A stretch of 64,000 nt of DNA from Antedon mediterranea (lineage: Eukaryota > Echinodermata > Crinoidea > Comatulida > Antedonidae), in the NCBI RefSeq assembly GCF_964355755.1, contig NC_092674.1, forward strand, positions 15,565,001-15,629,000. The letters run 5' to 3'. The notes beneath the pieces were generated by a model, which saw nothing but the letters and a program-made list of their open reading frames with translations, was not told the DNA's origin and searched no databases. The position numbers were made by a program, and so were the translations under genes. Positions 35,585 through 48,300 of this stretch are shown here, in pieces (the stretch's first letter is position 1; the number at the start of each line of letters is the position of its first letter).

Positions 35585-35671
35585 ATAACTGTAGGCGTCC
35601 TACCCTATGGAAAATATTACTGTTACAGAGAAAACTGCGGATTCATCACCTTTGATATATATTCTTTGCTA
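35585..35671. repeat. Solo terminus of the 14.2-15.0 kb element
   Basis: The sequence 'atattactgttacag' … 'tgatatatattctttgc' is the reverse complement of 14174-14260 with scattered differences, so it is a solo or truncated copy of that element's end. Confidence 0.65.
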
Positions 35672-35675
35672 GTAC

Positions 35676-35696
35676 GTAGTTAAATGATAGGAATCC
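35676..35696. repeat. 21-bp direct repeat of 29784-29804
   Basis: The word 'gtagttaaatgataggaatc' plus c is identical at 29784 and 35676, in the same orientation, 5.9 kb apart. See findings. Confidence 0.8.
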
Positions 35697-35721
35697 TCTG
35701 GCCTCTGGCCACTAGGTACGT

Positions 35722-35945
35722 AATTTTGAAGGCGCTATTCATTTTTTTAAATACGCAATCTGTCCAAAATACGTCAACTTGAGGCCCTATTAATTTTTTA
35801 AAATTGGAAAATTATCCAACTTAAAACACTATTAGTTTTTTTTAAAGTTATCCGACATACCTCTAACTTGAAGGCACTTTAGTTTTCATAAAAACACGCA
35901 AATTTTCCAAAAAATATTCGAACCTTTTTTTCCAAAATACTATAA
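35722..35945. repeat. Degraded foldback-arm copy
   Basis: Three to four decayed units of the 'ccaaaatacgtcaacttgag' repeat, in the orientation of the left arm of the 27.9-29.3 kb foldback element, are present without its termini. Confidence 0.7.
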
Positions 35946-36136
35946 AGGATTGTATCTTCATCATTGAAAAAGTTAAAACTCATAGAAAGTAAGTGTCGTC
36001 TTTAGTTTTCGTAGTCCACCAGATGAAGATACCATCATTTTTTCATTATGTGGTAAGGATTTACACAGGGAATCTACCTGGTAATGCTTCTGTGCCCCTC
36101 TTTACCAGAACATATCATTCTTATATAGGCTGTATT

Positions 36137-36350
36137 TTAACGTGTGGTTTGACCAGTGTTTGTTAGTGCGGTTTTAAATTGGTTTAAATTTTGAGATTCA
36201 ATCACATTTTTTGGCAAAAAGTTCCAACAATTTATAGTTTCTGCAGAACTAGGCAATAGCCAAAATCTTCACAGAATAGTGTCTGGAAATTGTGAAACAT
36301 ATGCGCTTTATAACAAAAGTCAGATAATTCACGACGTAAATCCGTAACTA
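36137..36350 (-). pseudogene. LINE ORF2 C-terminal scrap
   Basis: Reading leftward, YKAHMFHNFQTLF (one frame) is followed by NCWNFLPKNVIESQNLNQFK (another frame) and a stop at 36137. The 'WN.LP..V.....LN.FK' close is typical of CR1/L2-type ORF2 proteins. One frameshift is present. Confidence 0.65.
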
Positions 36351-36354
36351 CCTG

Positions 36355-36830
36355 TGAACAACGGCGTACGTGTTCTTGTGAAAGACGTACCAATTTCTGT
36401 GCACAACGACGAAATCAGAAACTGCCTTCAAAAATTAGGATGCACAATAATCGGAACAATTCAGTATGTAAAATGTCATATAAATGGAAAACTATATGAA
36501 ATAAGTTGAATGCTTTAAAGGAAGCCTATCACGGGTCACTAAAATCAATGGCTTTGCTGCAAGGCTCTTTCACAAAGAACAGATGCTCCCAATGTAAGGA
36601 AATTGGGCATAAAGAAGTAAACTCCTGCCTTGATATCAAGTCATACACTTCCACAAAGAAGGTCACGTTGCTAAATATTGCCAAGAAACAAAAATTCCTG
36701 ACAAACAATCTTCAGTTTTGAGCAATGACGAAAGTGAAGATGAAACAACGGTGATTTTTTACCAACGTCTGGTGAACAGTTCATACACAAATTGTCGAAG
36801 AACCTCATTGACTTAAGAATAAAGATCTAA
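36355..36830 (+). pseudogene. LINE ORF1 fragment with zinc knuckles
   Basis: A plus-strand frame reads NGVRVLVKDVPISVHNDEI and then GCTIIGTIQYVKCHINGKLYE (about 36362-36508), an RRM-like region of LINE ORF1 proteins. It is followed by CSQCKEIGHKEVN (36585-36625), one CCHC-like knuckle. A frame change leads to KEGHVAKYCQET (about 36655-36690), the second knuckle. An acidic tail, NDESEDETT, follows. The fragment is frame-broken and no ORF2 follows it. It is probably a nucleic-acid-binding ORF1 of an I/CR1-type LINE. Confidence 0.65.
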
Positions 36831-38130
36831 GTTGGAGCCTTGGCGATAGCGATGAAAGTGATAACTAAACCAATACTAGTGGCAAAGAAGATATCAGTGA
36901 TGTTGTACGTAGAGAAGAGGCTGTAGTCGAAAATAGCAATATTTCCAACGGTTGCAGTGTCCTGACAAAAGATAAAGTAAAGTATTAAGACTTTCATAGG
37001 CCTGCAGCTTCCCGAGCTGCTAACGCCCAAGAACGCCACAATCAAACAAAGACTACAACATGCAATGTGAAATTAGGTAAACGCCATATTTAAACTTCAA
37101 ATTAGGCATATATGTAAGTATGAACAAAAATATATGCAGAGAACATTTATATCTTTACTTATGATAATTTGACTCAAACAATTGTTAAGGTTTTACAATC
37201 AGTAAGTATATCATCTAAATCATTCCATTCCATTCCTTCCTGAGAAGGTTATACAGTATTTAGATTTGGGTGATCTAACAAGTGGTACAAGCATCTTACG
37301 TGGATTTCTAAAAATCGCCCATAAAAGAAAAAAAGTCTGATAATCATTTCTTTTGGAATCATTTTAATGATAGCAATGCAAGAATACGTCCTTTTGTTGC
37401 ACAGGCTGCGCACAGGATAGTGTTTGAATTATCCAGAAAATCATGGATGGGTTTCACTGGGCTGGTATGTACATATCACGTGGATGTACTAGTTGAACTA
37501 CTATGTTCTGTTTGCGTTGAGGATGAAAAAGTGCTAACCAATAATAGTAAGATTTGTTAGATGCGCATCCACCAAAGTGGTCAAGGCCTGTGAAAACCCA
37601 ATCGAAAAATAATCCGTAAACTTAAAAAAACTATTAAATCTAGATAAAAACCACATAATTGTATTTTATTTACCAGTTAAGGTGCACAGACTGGCTGCCA
37701 CATATCTAGTTATTCTCAATGAGCTGAATACATAATAAATAAAACAAAAATGATTGCCAAGCCAACATAAAGAAGCAGATCAAATCAGATATTTTATTGC
37801 CTCAAAATTAAAATTGCAGGAGCTCTGCAACCATGCTCTAACCAATATTTGCAAATATTAATTTTAAAAGGTGTTATAACTTTTGCTTTTAATCATTTAT
37901 ATTATTTAAGGTCAATAAAGTGACTAATTACAGTATTATAATCATACATAATCACAATTATATGAAATAACATAACTTTACTGATCAAATAATGTGATTA
38001 CTACCTAATATGCATATTGAAATGTTGATGTCAACTGAAGAAATGATAGAGTGTTCTTTAATTGCGTATGATTGATTAGAATAAAACATTAAATTTTATG
38101 TTAAATGTTAGTTTTTATTTCGTTTTATTA
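36831..38130. other. Non-coding stretch, possible LINE decay
   Basis: No convincing coding segment is found. Near 37700-37745 'gctgaatacataataaataaa' looks like a retroposon 3' end. The rest is AT-rich and unassigned. Confidence 0.3.
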
Positions 38131-38967
38131 TACAGATATTGACTGCTTAGAGGTTAAATATAAGATTTGACATCCCCGAGGGAATGATATTAAGTAATAA
38201 TATCATTCCCGAGGAGATGTCAAATCTTATATTTAACCGATATAAAAGGCAATATCTGTTATATTATATAGCCAAGAACAAGTCTGCTGGGTTGGGTGAA
38301 GCTAGGCTAGGCCTCCTATATTTGTATTGTATTTAAACAAGCCTGCCTAGACACCTTACCTTGCGAAGAATAATATACAGATAATTACTAATTAATGATT
38401 CCTTGGCAATAAAATATTTACTTAGGCCTAGGTCGTTTAAATTAACAGAAGAATTTCCATCAATAAGCCTATTAATAATAATATTATAATCAGGTAGGCC
38501 GAATAAAAATTCGTCTTCTTAACTTCTCTTCGACCGAGGAGCCGAATCACCGGATGTTCAGCGCGTACTAGTTACTAGGTTAGGGTGGACTAATAACAAA
38601 TGAGGGCGCTATGTATGCATAGCTTAAATAGTTTAGAAGATTAATTTCTTCAAGCAAGTTCAGTGGCGCAGGGGTTGAAGCGTTGTCTTGCGATGGAGTG
38701 ACAATTCCACCCGAGTTCAAGATTGAGTTGATGACTTTTGTTTATTTATCGGCAACGCGAGTGTTGGCACACGAAAATTACACAGTCAATATCATCGAAC
38801 TCGAGAATCTATATGTTTAATGACAGGGGACACGATAATTACGCGAAAATTACAGTCAATATCATCGTTCTCGAGGATATATACGATTTACGATCCTCGC
38901 AGCAGTAGTCATGTGATGCAGTTTCAACCAATCACGTTCGCGTATTTACATAGGCTATGTAATATAG
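38131..38967. mobile_element. Nested-element copy 2 (~0.84 kb)
   Basis: This is a second copy of the 12598-13551 element with the same ends (TTATACAGATATTGACTG … GGCTATGTAATA). Compared with copy 1 it lacks about 68 bp at the centre of the initial palindrome and about 45 bp near 38577. It has a clearer tRNA-like head at about 38660 ('gtggcgcaggggttgaagcg', B-box-like gagttcaagattgag). It lies about 335 bp upstream of the PIPOX start codon. Confidence 0.85.
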
Positions 38968-38970
38968 TTA

Positions 38971-39053
38971 GTTAGTGACCCCACAACCAATAAATGGTAC
39001 GATAACACCATTGTATGATTAGTGACTAATGTGCCATTTGTGGGGTCACTGAC
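38971..39053. repeat. 83-bp palindrome upstream of PIPOX
   Basis: GTTAGTGACCCCACAA (38971) is matched by TTGTGGGGTCACTGAC (39038-39053), 15 of 16 bases inverted, with a 50-bp loop. It may be a miniature inverted-repeat element or a cis-regulatory palindrome; it lies about 250 bp before the PIPOX ATG. Confidence 0.8.
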
Positions 39054-39302
39054 GAATACGTAACTATAGTATGATGGTACTCAGAGAGCGCAGACCATTA
39101 CATATGAAAATGTAATGGCTTGTTCCCATACAGCTATGAAACCATCTGATATTAAAAAAACTTTAGAGTATCCTTTTACACACAGAAGTTTAGAAATTAT
39201 CGACTTGTTTATAACAATTTCATTTGCAGAGTTCCAAAGGATATGACAAAGGCGGCCTATATCAATAACTGGGTTTAACTTTGTGTGGAAACTTGCTTAA
39301 CA

Positions 39303-42300
39303 ATGGAAAAGACGAACAAATCTCAAGATACGTTCGACTGTATTGTAATTGGCGCAGGAATCATCGGCTCATCAACAGCATACTCCCTGGTTAAACAGAC
39401 TAAACACGTTATGTTACTTGATCAGGTAAGAAAATGGTAGTGTACTCAGCTACATACTGTAATTCCTTTGACAATGTATGCTCTGCAGTATGCAATTTTT
39501 GTGAAGTAAACGCTACAATATAACCCTCCTTTAGGAAATATAATGTAACACTACAGTCAACCCCTACTCAAGGCACACCTCTATTAAGGGGACACTTTTA
39601 GGCGTGCCAAATGTTTGATTCAACCGGTTTTTCATCATAAAAAAAAAACAATTTGTTGGGTGTCCCGAAGGTTTCCCCTAATATATTCTCTACTGTAATT
39701 TGCAAGGTAATGTATCTAGCCATGATGACATAATCCATGGTACCGTATATTATGTCAACAGAAATAAGAATATTGTGTCGACTTGACAATATAAATTGTC
39801 TTGACAAGTCGTCAAGTGTATGGCACTTCGACGCTTCCGTATACTGATGATTTAATACAATAAATTCCGTGTCGAATTGTAGTCAGGTCAATTCTTATTT
39901 ACGTCACACTACTTATGTACGACAAAAGTCGCGCCTAAATTTGGATCGGAATCTTGAGAACATATCGTGGAAAATGGGTTCAGTGGTAAAGCATAGAATC
40001 GTTCACACCAAAATCGTACGATTTGAATACGTACTTGATTCGGAATCTGAATTCGGAGCGATGGATTAAGAAGCCATTTGTTTCCTAAAATCGTACTATT
40101 GTTTTTTCAATCAACAGTGAGCATGAATGACCTCGCTTGACACCGTATAACCAAATTCGTTCGTTATTCGTGTGAAAAAGCACACTTAATGCTCGCGCTA
40201 TTTTCTCATTGCGCCGGACCAAATCACACTGAGCCCAGATTCTGGCCCTGGTCCATGGAGAAATTATTTGGATATAATGTAGGGCCTAATTCCTAATAAT
40301 TTATATGTACTGCACATGTTGATTAAAAACTTCGCATCATCATTATTTTTTCTCATTAGAGTAACGTTTCCACTACGTTATATTATTGTTAGGTATTAAA
40401 CGTTATGATTTATTTACTCATCGTTTATAAATATTCATTCATTCAATCTTTTATTTCGGAATCTCTGGTCCATAGAAAGGAAAAAGTACATATAAATAAA
40501 ATAAAATAAACAAGACTAATTACTACTACTCATCTTAGGATGGCATTCCATCTGGAGAGCATCTTCGACTTAACTAAGACATTGCTCATAATCGTTGAGA
40601 CTAAAACATTTTCCTTTGCATTTAGTCTACCCATCAGGCCATATATTATATATATATATAAACTTTATTTAGACACGAGACTGATGTGCAGTACAACTCG
40701 TTCAATCAATATTGATTGTTTTTACACAAGTTCGTGATACTGTATTACAACAAAAAAATCAACACCATATAAATACGACAGAAAGAAACAAAATTACAGC
40801 AGAATCCCCTTCATCTGACACCTCTATTTAGGGTACACCATACCGGTACTTCCCGTGTAAACGGGAACCTTTATCGTAGTGTATAATTTATGGGGATTCT
40901 ACTGTAATACATAATACATCTTTTTGATTTCATTTACCTTAAAATAAATTAGTGATAAAACACACATTTTATATAGTATTTAGCCATTTTAAAAGTTGGA
41001 TGTACAAAATCGTAGATTACCATACCATTAGGTTTTACAATGCATTTTTCAGATACGTTTTAAATAACTTAACTGAATTTGGAAGGGTATCAACTATCCC
41101 ATATAATTGCTCCACGATAAGACAGACTTCGTTTTTTAAAATCGGTTTTTGGCTTCGGGATGAATAGATGTGTATCACTGTGCCTTAGATTATAATTTAT
41201 ATCATTGTATGTAAATACATTATTTAGGTAAGGTGGGGCATTATCTGTCAAAACCTTATATATAACCATACAACATTCATATCTATCTTGATAAAATAAA
41301 GGTGACCAATTAATTTGTCTTAGTGCCTCACTACTAGGTGTGTCCCATGTTAGACCACACACGATTCGAGCTGTTCTGTTTTGGATAGTTTGAACTCTTT
41401 TCATTAGAGTTTGACTACTATTTCCCCAAATTATGTTACAATAGCTCAAGTAAGGTATTACAATAGAGTTTGCAATATGTTTTAATATGTTTTGTGGAAA
41501 ATCATAGCTACATCGTCTGAGCATACCCAATCCATTTAGAGCTTTACCTCGAATGTATTCAATCTGATTTTTCCATGATAAATGTTCGTCTATTATGATA
41601 CCGAGATGTTTGCAATATCGAACGCGTGGTACAACATCGTTATCTATATTAACTGATCTATTTTTTTCTTTGGTGGTTGCCAATCGGTTTGTCGATCCGA
41701 TCAACATGAACTCGGATTTAGAGACATTTAGACTCAATTTATTATTTTTTAGCCAATCGTCGATTTGTATAAGTTCTTCATTTATACTTTGGTATATTTC
41801 ATTTTCATTTTTTGAAGAACAATAAATTATAGTATCGTCAGCATACATACTTATTTTACATTTGTTTGCAACTTTCGATAGGTCATTTATATTTAAGAGG
41901 AAAGCAAGTGGGCCCACGATTGACCCCTGAGGCACTCCACATTGGATGTGTGTATAGTCAGACAATGTATTATTTACATTTGTGAATTGCTTTCGCTCAG
42001 ACAGATAGCTCTCGAACCATTTTAAAACATATTTACTTAAACCATAAAGTCTCAATTTGCTTAATAGTATGTTATGGTTTACCGTATCAAAGGCCTTTTT
42101 AAAATCTAGTAAACAGATTCCGACCAGCTTACCCTCGTCTATTGCACTATACCAGTCTTCCGTCACTTTTGTAAGTGCAGTAGATGTTGAGTATGATGGT
42201 CGAAAACCTGATTGATTTATACATAACAGATTATTATTATTCAAAAAAGCATAAAGTTGATTAAAAACGACTCGTTCAATTATTTTTTAAAGTATAGGTA

Positions 42301-45300
42301 GGACGGAAATGGGACGATAATTATTAAGGTTAGTTTTTTCACCATTCTTAAAAATTGGCGTGACCTTTGCTATTTTCCACGTATTTGGGAATTTACATGT
42401 TGTGAAGGAGTGATTTATGATTCTTGTAATTGTTGGGGATATAATCGGGGCAGACAGTTTTAGAATGCCCGGTGGTAAGTTATCATGACCAGTGGCTTTG
42501 TTTTTTGAAAGATTACTTAAGTATTTATATACAAATTCACATGTGATGTGTTCGAATTCAAAATTATTTTCGGTGAAAGCATCGATTTCATCATAATTTA
42601 TATCATTTATCGGCTCATGTATTTGTGATGCAAGATTTGAACCTATATTTGAGAAAAATGTATTAATTTCATTTGCGATGTCCTTAGCTTTATAGAGGAC
42701 ATCGCCATTATCATTGCAAATTGTTTGAATAGTTTGAGTTTTCTTTTTTGACGATAAAATATATCTTATGGTATCCCATGTTTTTTTTACATGTTTTTAT
42801 TTTCTTTTATACTTTCTTGAATAAAATTAGCTTTACTTTTACGTATTAATTTATTGCACATATTTCTATACTTTCTGTACCTTTTCCAGAGTGATTCATT
42901 TTTAGAATGTTTACATTCTCTTTTGAGTTTATCTCTTTCTCTCATATTTCCAATTACATCATCAGAGAGCCAAGGAGCTGTTTTTTTTACGTACCCTGTG
43001 TTTTTTCCAAGGAGCATGTTTATCTAAAATGTTGGTTAGTGTAGTTTCGAGAAGTTTGGCACTCTGACTTACGTCGCCACTGGCGGTAATACCATTCCAA
43101 TTTACCATTAATAAATCGTTTAAAAAACTGTCTTCATTAAATTTTTTAAAGTTTCGTGTCATTTTATAATTATGATCCTGTTTAATAATTTTATTTGTTT
43201 TATTGGAATCTTTAATATTTTTCGCCCTTTTTCCCATTATAGCGATTGGCATTGAGTGGTCACTTAAGCCGACGTGGATAACTCCAGACTTTAATATTTT
43301 AGAAACATTTGAGAAATACATAACATCTATTAATGTAGAGGAATGTTTTTCTATACGTGTTGGTTCTTCAATGATCTGTTTTAGATTAAAATTTTCACTT
43401 AATTCAATTAGTTTCTTTGTGTAGCAATGTGGATTGTCAGACATAACGTCACAGTTTAAATCTCCCATCATCATAACATCTTTGTGTTCCAGTTCAATCT
43501 TTTGAAATATATTTTGTAAATATTCAAAAAGAACTGCTGTAGTATTTGGAGGTCTATACCACAATAGAACAATTAGATTTTTACATTTATCACGTACTAT
43601 TTCAATAGATAGGAGTTCGAGTTCATTACACATTAGATCATTCCTAATTTTGTGGTTGGTTTTTAGGTTTATATAGAGTGCTACACCTCCACCTTTTTTA
43701 GTTTTACGTCTAGTCTGTGTAATATATAATTGTCAACATGAAAATCTTCATCAATAAATGTATTGTCTAGAAATGTTTCGCTTAAACCAAAAACATTGAA
43801 ATTGTTGTTATTTAGAATACGTTGCAATTCATCAAAATGTAAGTCTAGGCTACGTATATTTAAATGTGCAAATATAAAACCCTTTTGATTTAGTTCCTCA
43901 AATATATGAGGATCTTTTTTTACTATTTGGTTTATATCTGTTATTGTATTATTCCTATCATTTATTACATATGAGTGGTTATCATTAATTAATACATCAT
44001 CTATGGCCTGGGAACATTCAGTACTATTGTTAGTCTCTTTTTCGGACTGTGACTTTAATGTACTTCTTAGACTCTTTGGTCAATTTTTTCGTTCGTAATA
44101 ATAATGATCATAATTATGTACATTACCACAATATCTTGCTTTATGACCATATTGACCACACGATTTACATGTTAACTGTTCTTGATAGTAGCATTCGTAA
44201 GCTTGATGGTTGTTTAGTCCACATTTCCAGCATGGTTCATACATATAGTTTGACTCTTTGGAGCCATAACTAAAGTGTTGGTAACTGTCATTTCTTCCTT
44301 GTTGATTATAATAACCATGTCTATTTCGTTTCCAGGGGCTTGTATTTTGATTTCTGTTTGTCTGACATTCTTGAGCATGTTGCCTGGATGATGATTTCTC
44401 TGTATATAGAAATTGGAGATCATCAATATTTTCATAGAATAGTTTAGCTAGTCGTATGGATCCTGTTATGTTGAAATGTAAGCCATCAATGAATAGGGAT
44501 TCATCAACTGAGCCACATTGGTACACAAATTTTGAAGAGATGTTTATGAAGCCAGTATCCAGCCGTGTACTGAGATCGCTAAGTGCTGTATTTACACTTT
44601 GAATATCATCCATATGATTTGGGCGTGGAGGAATTGCTGATATATAAAGCTTCGATGTTGGTGACTTCATCATGACCATCGTGATTATTTTTTTCCATTG
44701 ATTCTTGGATTTCTGTTACCACCTTACCATTTGAGACATCATTTGTTCCTACCTGTATAATATAATATATCTCATGATTTTCTTAACAATTCATAGAAAG
44801 AAGGAATTCTACATTCCGTAAACATAAGGCTGGCACTGCAATGTCGAGGCCTTTGTAGCAACATTATTAAACCATTATCTATATATAAATTTACGTAAGG
44901 GCAAAATTCGGTAAATCGCGCGTTATTTCTAGAATGTTTACTCGATGGTATATAAAGTTGGTTCGTACTTTCGGTACTGATTTTAACCACCTGATGTAAC
45001 CCTGTTTACTAATTAAATTGAGTTCGATAATTAGTTATTGACGATTAAAACGAATTTAGGTTCAACGATTTGCCCCAAATAGGGGTGTTTTTCGATGGTG
45101 GTATACACTGTCTAATGGATGTCCGTCTTGAAAAATACCCGCAGACAATAATACGAGGATGCTTCGCATTTTCCTATCTCCTCCTACGATAATTGTTTTT
45201 AATGGCTGAAAACCGGTTGAACAGCTCGAGTATAGCATCATAATGTTGAAGACAGGCCGATTTTCTTTAAAAAATACTATTTTGATAGATTTAATATACG

Positions 45301-48300
45301 TTTATACAAATGTATTGATTTGCGATGAATGGAACATTCCAATCTCTGTTCCACAAGTGTCTATTCCTTCAGGCGTCGTAAAGGCATACATTTGTATATA
45401 ATTATTAAATAATAAAAAAAAAAGTCATGACAAAAACAGTTTGAAGTATTGTAACATACTTGAAGAGATCGCAAGGTACCTTGATTATAGTTGCACCATA
45501 ATGTAGCACAATACATATTTACACAATATGTTCTAAATAAAACACATTTTACATTGATATAGTTTCATAATATAAATGATGATCAACTGTCGTCTGTAGG
45601 TTATAGTTAATATTATTAATCGTTTTTTTCTGAAACATATATATAACAACATCATCAGCGTATATACATATAAGATGCATTTGTTACAGATAGTGATATG
45701 TCGTTAATGAAGATCTAAAAGAGTACTGGGCCGAGAACACTTCACAATTGTTGAGTAATCTTTTCTAAATGTATATTGGTCTATATTTATGAAGTTGAAT
45801 TGCCAAATACCGAAATTTGTCTATAGTTACTTTAAATATGTTTGTTCCTTGAGATGGTTTTTGCAATTTTCTAATCTCTCCTTTCATTAACGAAAATATT
45901 ACATAATACATTGCATGTTTCTGAAGATGCAATTTTTAACAGTTTACTATTAAAGTCAATGTATTGCCATTGCAAAGTAACACCCATTATGAATGATATT
46001 TTCAGTTAAAATTAATGGCATATGGGTTCTCAGCCATATAAGCATTATTAAACCTATATTTATCAGTATTCTGATATTTTGAATTTCAAAATGGCAGCCA
46101 TTTAAACAAAAATGGATTAAATTTCTTTGCAAGTTATAACATTGATTCAAGTCAAATACACTGATATGCCTATGAAAACAACAAGTGATTAACGCAAAAT
46201 AGCGGTAATTCAAAATGGCTGCTATTTTGTGTTAATCACCATGTTGTTTAAAATAGGTTAAATTTCTTATTAAGATGTGTTTAAATTAAATTGAAATTAC
46301 ACAAAATAATAGGCCTTCACCTATGACAACAACATGGTGATTAAACACAAAATGGTGACCATCAGGAGTACACTTCTTCCTAACCCTAACCCTTCTCATA
46401 AACTAACTCTGCCGAAGTATTTCTAATAAGTGAGCTGTCTTGAATGTGATACAGTAAATTATCCTTCCTTTTGTTCTCCACTATTGTATCCATCAACTTC
46501 TACTAGTACCGAACCAGAGTTAGTATGTGCTTCTGTGACGTCCATTATAGATGTTTTCCATTTAGGATATTTGTGTCACTGTTGTAGGTAATACAAGTTC
46601 AGTTTCAACAAAAGCACTGGCCCAATGCTACATGTTTAAAAGCCATAATATAGCTCGCTGGGTTGAAATTAAGAATTGCTTCGTTCTTGATGTCCTCTCT
46701 GTGCACCTCCACTAATGTCGGTCAAGAGTCATCATTAGGCATTATCTTGCCTTTCCCTATTACATGAGTTGTTATACCAAAACCATGTGTAATAGTAGTC
46801 CATCTGCAGTGTGTATCTAATTTATTCGGTAGAGATTGTAGAATTTGACTGTGAGAAGTCGGAGTTAATGCTTCCTATGAAGCTTGTGAATGAGCTGTAT
46901 CTTTATTTCCTTCAACCTGCGGCCAAAGGTGGTCATGTTGAAAACTTACAATCCATACTGGTGACTATGGGCCTGAAGGTTCAGGCATTTAATTACATGG
47001 CAATAACTCATTTATTATTTCACATTAGGTATAAATACACTTGTTTTATATTGTGGTCCTGTCTTAGATACAAACACTGAAATAACAGTTTCAGCTTTAT
47101 GAAAGGAAATGAGATCTATAATTAAGAATTAGAAGTAATTGTTGTCAATTTGTAAGTTGTTCAGATGAATTCATTTAAGGGTCATGTGGGGTATTATATA
47201 TCTATTATTATAGAGAACATTGACATCTTAAACAGCCTAATATTCGCCAATCCTATGAGAAGTGACTATTTTAGATCATTGTATACAAACAATTATGCAC
47301 ACATATTTATAAAAATAATAATAAATTTAATTTTTAGTGGTGGCCATTTTAAAATCCAAGATGGCTGACAAATTATCGCTTTACATAGATTGTATAATAT
47401 AATATGGTATTTTAATAATACCATAAAAACCGACTTTTAATTAGGGTTTATTTGAATGTTGGCGGCCATCTTGAATTTTGTCCTATAAATGTCTTTAGAA
47501 AAAATGGCAACATATTTTTTTTCATTCCTTATAACATATGAAATAAAGTCAAAGTTTGCTTTTAACAAAAAATATACACGAAATTCCTATAAATGACATA
47601 TCAGCCTACACTACTATTAGATATTTTATACAGGTGAGGAAGCAAGCTGACATATCAGCCTACACTACTATTAGATATTTTATACAGGTGAGGAAGCAAG
47701 CTGACATATCAGCCTACACTACTATTAGATATTTTATACAGGTGAGGAAGCAAGCTGATTGGTGTGTAATTTGTAACATCCTTTTTGTCTTTCTTGAATA
47801 TAAGAATTCATTTGGCTTCATCCCACTGGTGAGGGATTTCCTCTTCTAGTATGATCTTGTTGAATAGATCCGTGACTATAGTAATTGCCTCTTCATGCCC
47901 CAGGCAGATTATGTCAGATGTTAGCTGGTCTTCACCTGTTGCCTTTCCATTTTTTATTTTCTTAATGGCATGGCGCACTTCACCCGGTATGATAGGAGGA
48001 CAACCATCAGCAACCAATTTTCATTCTCTCTCCAGTCCGATTGGTTGCTATTATAAAGAGTCTTATAGAAGTCCTTTAAAACTTTATTGATTTGCTGTTT
48101 GTCTTTTGTTTCATTTCTATCTGAGTCCTTCAAACAAGTTATTTGTTTTCCAGTTTGCATTTTTCTGTTGATAAACCCTGGCCCCTTGTGCTTTTCAAGA
48201 ACCTCTTGAACCATTTTGATCTATCCCTTCGTTAAAGATTGGTGTTACCTTTTAATGAAAGAAAAACATGAACCTGATAATAAATGATTATACCACAATT

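Noticed and set aside
47556-47849. 97-codon gene with 18-residue repeats
   Set aside because: Only the tandem repeat keeps the frame open; nothing upstream or downstream supports expression.
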